Part shown: positions 46,209 to 54,819 of the stretch, piece by piece
How positions within the stretch are numbered: position 1 is the stretch's first letter
Layout: each line of letters starts with the position of its first letter
Origin: Leptospira abararensis
GTDB lineage: Bacteria; Spirochaetota; Leptospiria; Leptospirales; Leptospiraceae
Length of the DNA: 64,000 bases
Direction: 5' to 3'
Assembly (NCBI RefSeq): GCF_016918735.1
Contig: NZ_JAFFPR010000007.1
Coordinates: 124,001-188,000 of the forward strand
The notes under the pieces: model-generated
Seen by the model: the letters and a program-made list of their open reading frames with translations, nothing else
Database searches by the model: none
Told to the model about the DNA's origin: nothing
Made by a program: the position numbers and the translations under genes

Positions 46209-48560
46209 ATGATTGATGCAACCAAACCTCCTTTACTTGTCCGACTCACCGCGATTCCAGAAAAGAAAGGTTGGAAAAGAAAACTCATCATTAGCCTTCG
46301 CGTTTTATTAGTCTCTGTTCATAGGTTTATGAAAGATGATTGCCTCATCATTGGTTCGAGCCTTGCTTACACAACCATTGTCACTCTGATCCCTACCTTA
46401 ACTGTGGCTCTTGCTTTAATCACAGTGGCCTCAGGAATCCAAGCTAGGCAAGGCGAAATGGTGGATGATATAAATTCCTACCTACTCCGAAACAACATCC
46501 AATTTGATATCACTCCGTATTTAGATACACTAACCGACATTATCTCCACTGCTTCACAAATTGGGGCCGTCGGATTTGTGGTTTTTATTTTTTCGGCAAC
46601 CGCTGTTTTGCGATCCCTAGAAAAAGCCTTTCATATCATTTGGAAAATTGACCTACATAGAAATTTTATTAATAAATTTGTATTTTATTTTTTTCTGATC
46701 TCCTTTGGTCCCCTTCTCTTTGTTGTCGGTAAAAACATCACGGATAAATTTTCGGATTTGGTTCGACCTCCCCATCTAAAGTCCATTGTTTCCACAAAAC
46801 ATGGGGAACTTTGGGTTGCGGGGGAAAAGGGAAATATTGGAACCATAAAAGAACTCAATAAATCCGTATCCTTTATCCCAAGTTCCAGTATTGATTTTGA
46901 AAATATGCTCTGCGTCGATTTTGAAACGGTAGAAACGGGAACTTGTAAAAAACCAGACATTTCCAAAGAAAATTTTTTCCGTATCCGAAGTATTGGCGAT
47001 GACCTTTTTACCATTTCGGAAGAAGGGACCTTTCTCTATTCGAATGACTTAGGTAAGTCTTGGAAACTCCATTCCCTAAAAGGAATCGCTGTCGCCGACT
47101 TTGGTGCGATTGATTTTGATACCTTGTTTATCCTAACCAAGGACACTCGCACACTGCGTTACGAAATTGGAAAAACACTGAAAGAAATCAAACGATTCAC
47201 TGATCCCGCCATCACTCCCATTCGCGTTCGATTCTTTTCTGATAAAGATGGATTTATCTTAGACCGGGAAGGCCGGCTTTGGAAAACAAGCGATGGAGGC
47301 ACTACATTTTTCCCACAAGAGATTTCCCAAAAACCTCTGAACGATATTGCCTTTCTCAATCGAAACGTTGGATTTTTAGTAGGAGATAGCGGAGCCATCT
47401 TCAAAACAACTGACGGTGGTTATACTTGGACTGACTTAAGCCACAGAAAGTATTCTTATGAAAGAGTTTGGGTTTTTACTTCACCAAAAAAACAAGACTT
47501 TGATATTTTTATTCTAACTGCCCTCGGTGACATTCTTTTATCGGAAGATGAAGGAGAAAACTGGTCTACTGCCTACAAAGGTAAAGCCGGGATGATCCTT
47601 GATATGATCCTTATCTCTAAAAAATCTTTAGAGGCAGATGTTCTTACCGATGGAACCACAATTCCTGCAGATGATACAATTGAAATCGAAACCCAATCAG
47701 AGGGTGAATCAACAAATGAAGGTATGCTTGGAATTGTAGGTGTGGGTGAGTTTAATAAAATCATCCGCGTCGAAGAAGATAGCAAAGGACAAACCATTTG
47801 GAAAAAATACCAGGGAGGTAAACGATTTTTTTCCCTTTATTCCATCTTTCAAATCCTCCTTCCCCTCCTTGCCCTATGGTTGTTCTTTTTGCTTATTTTT
47901 AATATCATTCCGAATACCAAAGTTCCCATCAAAGCCTCTTCGATTGGAGCTGCTGTCACTGGGATCATCCTTATTATTTTCTTTTGGGGATTTATCAATA
48001 TCTATCTCACCTCCTTTACCGAAAAAACAATGTTAGTGTATAAGGCACTTGCAGCGATCCCAATTGCTCTCCTTGCCATCTATTCGATTTCACTCATCAT
48101 TCTATATGGTGCCGAAGTGACAGCTACCTTACAATTCCCTGACCGCTACCTACTTCCCAAACATCCGTTTGATGATATTGATAGCACCTTGTCTTATGAG
48201 TTTTACAAAACCATCCAAGTATTGGCTCTGACTTACGACCACCAATCCAAAAATGGGGAACTGATCAAACTATCTGTTTTGCGAAAAAACCTTCTTATGC
48301 CAGAGAAAGACTTAAGTGATATCTTAGAGAAACTCAGCGATGCTAAACTTGTGGAAACCACAAAGGACAAACGAATCGCTCCCGTAAAACTTAAAGAACA
48401 AATTGATTTGATATCATTATATGAAAGAACTTCTAGTTTCAAACTAGGAGCACCAAAGGAGCTAACAAGTGTCACTCCTAAATTGAATGAAAGTTTGCTT
48501 TTGGTGGAAACCAAACTCAAAGAGGAACTGAGTAAAATTAGTTTTAAGGATTTGATTTAA
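46209..48560 (+). CDS. YihY/UPF0761 membrane protein with inserted Asp-box beta-propeller
   Basis: 783 residues, about twice the usual YihY size. The YihY membrane part is split: helices at about 46-75, 119-140 and 157-175, then helices at about 541-566, 574-600 and 612-635. The insertion (about 185-538) has four Asp-box/BNR motifs: SNDLGKSW (278-285), TSDGGTTF (360-367), TTDGGYTW (400-407) and SEDEGENW (445-452), as in Ycf48-type or sortilin-type propellers, and probably faces the periplasm. A winged-helix-like tail (DLSDILEKLSDAKLVE) ends the protein. Function unknown. It starts 10 nt after the methyltransferase. Confidence 0.85.
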   Translation: MIDATKPPLLVRLTAIPEKKGWKRKLIISLRVLLVSVHRFMKDDCLIIGSSLAYTTIVTLIPTLTVALALITVASGIQARQGEMVDDINSYLLRNNIQFDITPYLDTLTDIISTASQIGAVGFVVFIFSATAVLRSLEKAFHIIWKIDLHRNFINKFVFYFFLISFGPLLFVVGKNITDKFSDLVRPPHLKSIVSTKHGELWVAGEKGNIGTIKELNKSVSFIPSSSIDFENMLCVDFETVETGTCKKPDISKENFFRIRSIGDDLFTISEEGTFLYSNDLGKSWKLHSLKGIAVADFGAIDFDTLFILTKDTRTLRYEIGKTLKEIKRFTDPAITPIRVRFFSDKDGFILDREGRLWKTSDGGTTFFPQEISQKPLNDIAFLNRNVGFLVGDSGAIFKTTDGGYTWTDLSHRKYSYERVWVFTSPKKQDFDIFILTALGDILLSEDEGENWSTAYKGKAGMILDMILISKKSLEADVLTDGTTIPADDTIEIETQSEGESTNEGMLGIVGVGEFNKIIRVEEDSKGQTIWKKYQGGKRFFSLYSIFQILLPLLALWLFFLLIFNIIPNTKVPIKASSIGAAVTGIILIIFFWGFINIYLTSFTEKTMLVYKALAAIPIALLAIYSISLIILYGAEVTATLQFPDRYLLPKHPFDDIDSTLSYEFYKTIQVLALTYDHQSKNGELIKLSVLRKNLLMPEKDLSDILEKLSDAKLVETTKDKRIAPVKLKEQIDLISLYERTSSFKLGAPKELTSVTPKLNESLLLVETKLKEELSKISFKDLI

Positions 48561-48618
48561 GATAGTATAGCTTACGTTAAGTGATTGATTCAATTTGATC
48601 ATTCAAGCTGGTTTGAAA

Positions 48619-48650
48619 CTGGGGACAAAAGATATTACTTTTGATCCCAG
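48619..48650. terminator. convergent-end hairpin
   Basis: CTGGG-GA-CAAAAG, loop ATATTA, CTTTTG-AT-CCCAG: 11 paired bases with one 2x2 internal loop. It lies between the YihY stop and the flgJ stop and may terminate both, though no long T-run follows. Confidence 0.5.
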
Positions 48651-48668
48651 CCAAATGATGTTTAAAAT

Positions 48669-49151
48669 CTATAGATAAGGGTTCTTTTTTACAGGTGGGA
48701 GAGAGGCAGACATCTGTTTGTAAATCTCTTCTGCAAGACCCATGGATTCGTTTTGGGAAATCTTTTTGGCGTACTCATCATAGAGCATATCTTCGAAAAT
48801 TTCTTCCGCATACCCACCATCGATCATTTTTTCTTTATGAACCGAGTTTTTCATTTCTTTTAACATCATCTTCACAAAAACAGATTCAAATTCTACGGAG
48901 GCATCATAGAGTTTTTTACGATACGGGTCTTCTTTGATTTCTTCACGAATGTTTTGTGGCACTCGAATCGAAGAAGAACTAACCTTCCCCATCAGTTCTT
49001 CATGAGTTTCCAGTAAGTTTTGGAAATCATTCAGTCCCTGTTTTTTCGGTTTTTCTAAATCATCAGAATAAGATTTCATCCGGTTGAGGATGGATTCATC
49101 TTGGGATCGGCTAAGTCTTCCCGAATAGTCTTGGATTTTCTGAATGTCCAT
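48669..49151 (-). CDS. flgJ: flagellar rod-binding protein (FlgJ N-terminal type)
   Basis: 160 residues. The C-terminal half is the rod-binding domain (LYDASVEFESVFVKMMLKEMKNSV, GGYAEEIFEDMLYDEYAKKIS). The muramidase domain of enterobacterial FlgJ is absent, as in many bacteria, so a separate enzyme would be needed to open the peptidoglycan. Last gene of the flgG-flgA-flgH-flgI-flgJ unit. Confidence 0.88.
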   Translation of the reverse strand: MDIQKIQDYSGRLSRSQDESILNRMKSYSDDLEKPKKQGLNDFQNLLETHEELMGKVSSSSIRVPQNIREEIKEDPYRKKLYDASVEFESVFVKMMLKEMKNSVHKEKMIDGGYAEEIFEDMLYDEYAKKISQNESMGLAEEIYKQMSASLPPVKKNPYL

Positions 49152-49186
49152 ATTATGTCTTTTAAATCTATCGGCAGTTTTCCCAA

Positions 49187-50320
49187 TTACTGTATCACAA
49201 GTTCTGCTTTTAGGGCCCCTTGTTTTTTTAAGGCTTCCAGAATGGAAATGATGTCCTTAGTAGAGGCACCTACTTTATTTAAGGCTGCCACCACATCCGA
49301 GACTTGGGTGGTTTCTTTTAAAACAAAAACCGATTCCCCTTTTCCCTCGTCTTGGATGGGAAAAAAATACCGAGCCTTGTCCCGGTTGGCAATCTGGATG
49401 GTAAGACCTTGTTGGGAGATCGCCACTTCATCAATCGCGATATTGGCTCCCATCACGATCGTTCCCGTTCGTTCATTGATGACTACTCGGGCCACAGGTG
49501 AGGAATTGACGGTTAAGTTTTCTAATTTTGCAAGGAAGGCCAAATCCAATTTGGGTTCTCCGGCCACAAGCTCTCCGGCTGCATTTTGGCTAGAGGGTTT
49601 GAGAGGCAGCGGAACCAGAACCTCAGTAGGAGATACCACTTCTGGAACAATCGAAAGTTCATTCGTGATCGCATCCACGATCGCTCCCATGGTGGTATAG
49701 TCCTTCTCAAGTAAGGTCAATTTCACAGATTTGGTTACAGGGGCATTGGGAACAGATTTTTCTAGAATCGCACCCATAGGAACCAGGGCAGTATTGGATC
49801 CAGATTTTTTATCGGCTCCACCTCGTTTTTTATCTTTTCCACCAAACACGAGTACGCCGGAGGCAACTGCGATGGTTTCGCCATTTCCCGCTTTTAGCGG
49901 AGACTGTAAAAGCACTCCGCCTTCCAGGGAACGTGCATCACCCAGTGAAGAAACAAGGATATCAATTTTATCGCCTTCTTTGAGGTTCACAGGAACATTT
50001 GCTGTGATCAGAACCGAAGCTGTGTTTTTCGCATCCCTTAGATTCTTCTTGGTATTTACACCAAGGCCTGCAAGATAGTTTTGTAAGGCCTCTTCTGTCA
50101 GGGGATTTTTTGTATCTCCCGTTCCGTTCAGGCCTACCACAAGACCAAACCCAGTCAGTTGGTTTTCACGAACGGCATCAATTCGCACTAAATCTTTTAA
50201 GCGAGTTTCCACGGCCAAGAGAGGGAGAGAAAAAGAAGTAATTAGAACCGATGATACAAAATAAAAAGACCGGAAAACGTTAAAAGTCTTTGGGATCCAA
50301 TTTAAAATACTTAAGTTCAT
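49187..50320 (-). CDS. flgI: flagellar P-ring protein
   Basis: About 377 residues from ATG 50320 (MNLSILNWIPK), with AGGA 10 nt upstream; ATG 50344 and GTG 50356 are in frame upstream and overlap flgH. The signal peptide ends near LPLLA-VE. The mature protein opens with TRLKDLVRIDAVRENQLTGFGLVVGLNGTGD-type sequence, the FlgI hallmark. Forms the ring around the rod in the peptidoglycan layer. Followed by flgJ. Confidence 0.92.
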   Translation of the reverse strand: MNLSILNWIPKTFNVFRSFYFVSSVLITSFSLPLLAVETRLKDLVRIDAVRENQLTGFGLVVGLNGTGDTKNPLTEEALQNYLAGLGVNTKKNLRDAKNTASVLITANVPVNLKEGDKIDILVSSLGDARSLEGGVLLQSPLKAGNGETIAVASGVLVFGGKDKKRGGADKKSGSNTALVPMGAILEKSVPNAPVTKSVKLTLLEKDYTTMGAIVDAITNELSIVPEVVSPTEVLVPLPLKPSSQNAAGELVAGEPKLDLAFLAKLENLTVNSSPVARVVINERTGTIVMGANIAIDEVAISQQGLTIQIANRDKARYFFPIQDEGKGESVFVLKETTQVSDVVAALNKVGASTKDIISILEALKKQGALKAELVIQ

Positions 50321-50348
50321 TTGGCCAATATTCCTAGTATCCATTGGA

Positions 50349-51149
50349 TCACTCACTTTCCCCTAATAGTCGTTTGATATTCTTTAAAATAATTTCTTGT
50401 TTTTCAGGTTCAGAAAGTTCGGCTTTTTCTGTTACCGTTCCATCAGGATTTGTGATTCGTTTCATTTGGATATTGGGATTGGTTAATTCTTTTGGATTTA
50501 AAGTTCCTTGGTATTCCACTCGCAAGTTGGCAATTAAGTCGCTTGAGATAAACCGATTTTTATCTAGGTCTTCCGGGGATATCGTTCCCGACAAACGAAG
50601 GTTAATTCTTTCTTCCGATAAGTTAAATACCTTACTTCCCTCAAGCTCCAAATTTCCTGTCCCTGGATCAATCCCTGTGACAAGAACCGCCATCACACCC
50701 ACTACTTTGCCTTGGGATTTAGATTTTCCCACTTTGGAACGCATATATGTGGAATTGGAATTATAGGCCGGAAGGTCAGGGACTAATTTTTTATCGGGAA
50801 CGGTTTTGATATCATTATCAAAGGTAGCTTTGTATTCCGATTCATATTCTACTCGAAGTCCATTTTTTAAAACTACTTTGACAACGGTTCCTGGTTGGAT
50901 GGTTTTAGGATACGAATAAGGATCTTTGTCCTTCCACAAGGAATCCGCAGATAAAAAAGAAAGACAAGTGAAAGTCAAAAAACTAATGGCTGCAAGTTCA
51001 GAAATCGAAATGACAAATTTTCTTCCCAGTGAAGTTCTTTCGAAGGAAACCCTTTTTGTGATAACAATCTGATTATGATTCGCATTAAATTGATCATTTA
51101 AACCTGGATTTAAATTAGATTTTGAATCTAAATGTATATTTGATTTCAT
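50349..51149 (-). CDS. flgH: flagellar L-ring protein
   Basis: About 266 residues from ATG 51149 (MKSNIHLDSK), which lies just after the flgA stop; longer frames reach 51197. A long polar N-terminus (about 45 residues) precedes a hydrophobic segment (FVISISELAAISFLTFTCLSFLSA), unusual for FlgH, which is normally a lipoprotein with a short signal. The mature part has SLWKDKDPYSYPKTIQPGTVVKV, GVMAVLVTGIDPGTGNLELEG and INLRLSGTISPEDLD, typical of FlgH. Its role in a spirochaete whose flagella stay in the periplasm is an open question. Confidence 0.85.
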   Translation of the reverse strand: MKSNIHLDSKSNLNPGLNDQFNANHNQIVITKRVSFERTSLGRKFVISISELAAISFLTFTCLSFLSADSLWKDKDPYSYPKTIQPGTVVKVVLKNGLRVEYESEYKATFDNDIKTVPDKKLVPDLPAYNSNSTYMRSKVGKSKSQGKVVGVMAVLVTGIDPGTGNLELEGSKVFNLSEERINLRLSGTISPEDLDKNRFISSDLIANLRVEYQGTLNPKELTNPNIQMKRITNPDGTVTEKAELSEPEKQEIILKNIKRLLGESE

Positions 51150-51156
51150 AAGATCT

Positions 51157-52098
51157 TTATAACTCTTCCAGAAGGCAGATCCCTTCATTTTGCACACGGG
51201 CTTTGATGATTTTTTGCGATGCTAAGTTGAGAACCTGAATTTCATCCCCACGGTTCCCAGAACCAAGGGCCCTAGTTTTGATCTTTAATAATAAATTTCC
51301 GGAAGTATATACCAGTTGGACTTCTTGTCCTCTTTCGATGGTATGTAAGGTTCTCACTTGTTTTTTTTCAATGGCAGTGTCTGTTGTAAGAACTCCGAGA
51401 GCTGTTTTTCCCACAGGACTTTCGTCCATATACTCTCTATTATGGTCTGCGGTAAAAAATTCTTTTAGAGCCACGTCGGCATCCGATAATACTGCTTTGG
51501 AAGGGATTTCTCTTGTAGTGAAGTAAGCTTTTTTCTTTTCTTCTATGAGAAAGGGAATGGATTCGGAGTGCACCATCTTTCCTTCAAAATAATAGTCCAA
51601 AGGAAAAAGGCGTTTTCCTGCATGGAGGGTGCGACCCGTATTACGCCAAACCAGTTTGGTTCCGGAGATAATTTGGATGGAATCCTTTTCAGAACTTAAA
51701 CGAACCGATTGGCCTTCTTCACCGAGAGATCCGTCCACATTTTCTTCTAGTTCTTTCCATAAAGATCTTTCTAATTCTTTTCTACCAACCACAGAAGTTT
51801 TAGGAAGAAGGATTCCTTCTTTCCCCATCACTTCGATAGAGAGGTCTTCTCCCGTTTCTTTTTTATAACGTGTGTTTAGCGAATCCTTTAAATTTTCCGG
51901 TTCCAAAACGAGTGGGGATTGCAAATTTTGAAAAAGGATAGGGTTCCAGTTTCCTTTCCAGTTGGTAAAATCAGACAAACGAATCTCACTATTCCCCACA
52001 ACTGTTTTGGGTTTTAAGTAGAGACGATTCTCCTTTTCCTTTGCCAAGAGAGACAAAGAAAAAACCAAACTAAAAAAGAGGAGGAACCAAGTTTTCAT
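51157..52098 (-). CDS. flgA: flagellar P-ring assembly chaperone FlgA
   Basis: 313 residues. Signal peptide (MKTWFLLFFSLVFSLSLLA). The C-terminal SAF-type domain includes FTTREIPSKAVLSDADV, SPVGKTALGVLTTDTAI and RGQEVQLVYTSGNLLLK. FlgA acts in the periplasm to help FlgI form the P-ring, which fits its place just before flgH and flgI. The start overlaps the flgG stop codon by one base. Confidence 0.9.
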   Translation of the reverse strand: MKTWFLLFFSLVFSLSLLAKEKENRLYLKPKTVVGNSEIRLSDFTNWKGNWNPILFQNLQSPLVLEPENLKDSLNTRYKKETGEDLSIEVMGKEGILLPKTSVVGRKELERSLWKELEENVDGSLGEEGQSVRLSSEKDSIQIISGTKLVWRNTGRTLHAGKRLFPLDYYFEGKMVHSESIPFLIEEKKKAYFTTREIPSKAVLSDADVALKEFFTADHNREYMDESPVGKTALGVLTTDTAIEKKQVRTLHTIERGQEVQLVYTSGNLLLKIKTRALGSGNRGDEIQVLNLASQKIIKARVQNEGICLLEEL

Positions 52099-52895
52099 TA
52101 ACGTTTCAAACCAATGGCCGTAGAAAGCATGTTATCCGAGGTTTGGATGGTTTTGGAATTGGATTCGTAGGCTCTTTGTGCCACAATCATATTCACCATC
52201 TCTTCTACGATTTTTACGTTACTCATTTCCAAAAAGCCTTGTAAGACACTTCCGTATCCTTCTTGGGATGGCATTCCTGGAATTTCTGCACCAGAAGCCA
52301 CAGTTTCTCGAAACAAGTTTTTACCCACAGCTTGGAGACCTGCAGGGTTTACAAATCGGTAGAGTTCTAATTGACCAATGGTTGTAGGACGAATGTCGTT
52401 CCCAATTTTCACTGTGACTTCCCCCTCTTCGGAAACCATAAGAGTATTGAGGATTGCGTTTTCAGGTAGGATGATAGGTGGCTCGAGTAAATATCCGTTT
52501 GAGGTGACCACTTGTTGGTTGGAATCAATCTTAAATGATCCATCCCTCGAATAGGAAAAAGTTCCGTCAGGCATTTGGATTTTAAAGAATGCCATCTCCC
52601 CCGTCAGGGCAAGGTCGAGTTTGTTTCCAGTGGCTTGGAAAGAACCGATTTCGAATAACTTCTGTGTGGCGGCGACTTTCACCCCATGACCCACATTCAC
52701 ACCAGTAGGAATTTCGGAAACAGAGGTGGCTGGAGTTCCCGCAAGGACTTGGTGTTGGTAAACTAAATCTTCAAAGTCCACACGGTTCTTTTTAAAACCA
52801 GTTGTGTTTACGTTGGCCAAGTTGTTGGCAACGGTATCAATATGAAATTGTTGGGCAATCATCCCGGTAGCGCCGGTCCAAAGGGATCGCATCAT
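52098..52895 (-). CDS. flgG: flagellar distal rod protein
   Basis: 265 residues, normal for FlgG. N-terminal motif MMRSLWTGATGMIAQQ and HIDTVANNLANVNTTGFKK, with DFEDLVYQ; C-terminal motif EEMVNMIVAQRAYESNSKTIQTSDNML. Of the two FlgF/G-family proteins in the window, this one matches FlgG best. AGAGGTG lies before the ATG pair. The dut gene ends 73 nt upstream on the same strand. Opens the ring/rod unit. Confidence 0.94.
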   Translation of the reverse strand: MMRSLWTGATGMIAQQFHIDTVANNLANVNTTGFKKNRVDFEDLVYQHQVLAGTPATSVSEIPTGVNVGHGVKVAATQKLFEIGSFQATGNKLDLALTGEMAFFKIQMPDGTFSYSRDGSFKIDSNQQVVTSNGYLLEPPIILPENAILNTLMVSEEGEVTVKIGNDIRPTTIGQLELYRFVNPAGLQAVGKNLFRETVASGAEIPGMPSQEGYGSVLQGFLEMSNVKIVEEMVNMIVAQRAYESNSKTIQTSDNMLSTAIGLKR

Positions 52896-52968
52896 AAAAA
52901 GGCACCTCTACAGCTTTCTATCGGTAGAGTTTACAAAAAGCTAAGTGTCTTTTTTCTCTAGTTATGTC

Positions 52969-53412
52969 TTATTTTCCTGTGCTTCCAAATCCGCCGGATC
53001 CCCTTTCTGTGGCCGAAAGCTCTGTCACGACTTGCAAAGTAAGCTGGCCGACGGCCTGAAACACAATCTGGGCTACCCGAGTTCCCGGTTCGAGGACAAA
53101 GTCCGCACCACTCAAATTGAGAAGTGGGATAAGGATTTCTCCCCGGTAATCAGAATCAATGGTCCCGGGGCTATTCGGCATAAGGATTCTATTTTTAGTT
53201 GAGAATCCACTTCTTGGTCGGATCTGACCTTCATACCCGTCGGGGATGGCCATGGCTAGGCCCGTCGGAACGAAAACCACTTCGTCTGCGGTGAGGATTA
53301 AATTCTCCGTTAGGCAGGCAGAAAGGTCCATTCCGGCGGAACCGGACGTTTTGTATTCGGGAACGACAGCCCCGGGTTTTAAAATTTGGAGAGAAACAAT
53401 GGGAGGCTTCAT
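52969..53412 (-). CDS. dut: dUTP pyrophosphatase
   Basis: 147-residue trimeric dUTPase, converting dUTP to dUMP to keep uracil out of DNA. All five motifs: SAGMDLSA, RPRSGFSTK, GTIDSDYRGEI, GTRVAQIVFQ and the C-terminal GSGGFGSTGK. Located after the M16 protease gene in the pnp-side cluster, 84 nt away. Confidence 0.96.
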   Translation of the reverse strand: MKPPIVSLQILKPGAVVPEYKTSGSAGMDLSACLTENLILTADEVVFVPTGLAMAIPDGYEGQIRPRSGFSTKNRILMPNSPGTIDSDYRGEILIPLLNLSGADFVLEPGTRVAQIVFQAVGQLTLQVVTELSATERGSGGFGSTGK

Positions 53413-53496
53413 TAATTTTAATTTCTTCTTTGGTTTATATTTCGGAGAATAGAGATTTGATTCAGGTCAAGACAATTCACTACGTATTGTTTTTTA

Positions 53497-54783
53497 CTAC
53501 CCACCAAATTGCACGGGGATTTTGGAGAATTGACTTTCTGACATATCTCCCACACAAGACAAATGCACTTTTTTCAAATCAAACAACTGTTTTGCGGTCT
53601 CGTTGATTTCCTCTAAGGTGACCGATTTAATTGATTTCATTCGGTCTTCCAATGAGAAGTATTTTCCATAATAGATTTCTTGGAGGCCAATATTGTTCAT
53701 TCGGTTTTCAGGGAGTTCATACCCGATAGCGATAGAACCCATTTGGTTGGATTTTGCATCTGCCAGTTCCGATTTGGAAAAACCATTTTTCGAAATACTT
53801 TCTAATTCTTTTAGGATGAGTTCCACACAGCGTGCCGCCTTCTCTTTGGAAGTGGCCGAGGAAATGGAAAATAGTCCCGTTGTTTTGTAATAAGAAGGAA
53901 AACTATAAATGCTATAACAAAGCCCTTCTTTTTCCCGGATGTTTTGAAAAAGCCTCGAGGCCATTCCCCCACCAAGAATGGTAGAGATCAGTTGGGTGAC
54001 AGTCACCGTTCGGTAGTCCCTCTTGTTTCCATTCACACCAAGCATAATATGAAACTGTTCGATTTTACGGCGTTCCAAATGCTTCGTATAACTTTTTTTA
54101 GGTGCCGGGATGATAAATTCAGTGTGATCTTTTCCTCTTGGGTTTTCAAAAGAAAAATATTTATTGGTAAGATCTAAAATTTTTTCCCAAGAAAAGTTTC
54201 CAGAAACGGAGATCACCATATTTTTGGGAAAATAATGTTTCTCGAAAAAACTGCGGATGGATTTTTCACTCACCCCAGTAACAGATTTTTTCGTTCCAAT
54301 GATATCACGCCCATAAGGTGACTTTCCAAATATATTGCGAAAGTAATAATCATACACAAAATCATCCGGTGCATCTTCATAGGAACGCATCTCTTCCATA
54401 ATGACACCCTTCTCTGTTTTGATGTCTTCTTTGCGAAAAAGAGGACGAAATAACATATCAGAAAGGATTTCAAAAGCAAGCTCCGCTTGGTCTTTGATAG
54501 CAACTACATAGTACTGAGTGTATTCACGACCCGTAGATCCATTCAAAATTCCACCGACACGTTCAATGGATTCGGCAATTTCTTTACTGGTACGAGTTTC
54601 CGTGTCTTTAAAAAGCATATGCTCTAAAAAGTGGAAGTATCCGTGTTCGGAATTGGTTTCGGCAAGACTGCCCTGTTTCAAAAAAACACCCACCCCCATA
54701 GAGGATGCGTGTTTCATAGGTTGGAAGAGAACCGTTAACCCATTGGGTAAAACGGTTCGTTTGCATTCGATAACGGATGCCAT
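53497..54783 (-). CDS. M16-family zinc metallopeptidase
   Basis: About 428 residues from ATG 54783 (MASVIECKRTVLPNGL); ATG 54804 would add seven. The inverted zinc motif HFLEH and the third-ligand region EKGVIMEEMRSYEDAPDD are present. A second M16 C-terminal-like half follows (LGGGMASRLFQNIREKEGLCYSIYS, cut here). Related to the processing-peptidase-like proteins that often follow pnp in bacteria. Cytoplasmic or membrane-associated; substrate unknown. Confidence 0.92.
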   Translation of the reverse strand: MASVIECKRTVLPNGLTVLFQPMKHASSMGVGVFLKQGSLAETNSEHGYFHFLEHMLFKDTETRTSKEIAESIERVGGILNGSTGREYTQYYVVAIKDQAELAFEILSDMLFRPLFRKEDIKTEKGVIMEEMRSYEDAPDDFVYDYYFRNIFGKSPYGRDIIGTKKSVTGVSEKSIRSFFEKHYFPKNMVISVSGNFSWEKILDLTNKYFSFENPRGKDHTEFIIPAPKKSYTKHLERRKIEQFHIMLGVNGNKRDYRTVTVTQLISTILGGGMASRLFQNIREKEGLCYSIYSFPSYYKTTGLFSISSATSKEKAARCVELILKELESISKNGFSKSELADAKSNQMGSIAIGYELPENRMNNIGLQEIYYGKYFSLEDRMKSIKSVTLEEINETAKQLFDLKKVHLSCVGDMSESQFSKIPVQFGG

Positions 54784-54819
54784 TTGGTTACTCCCCCCAA
54801 ACAATTGTTTGGGGACTGT

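Noticed and set aside
52896..52968. Sigma28-type flagellar promoter before flgG
   Set aside because: A CCGATAG-like -10 exists on the minus strand, but no TAAA lies at the required 15-bp distance.
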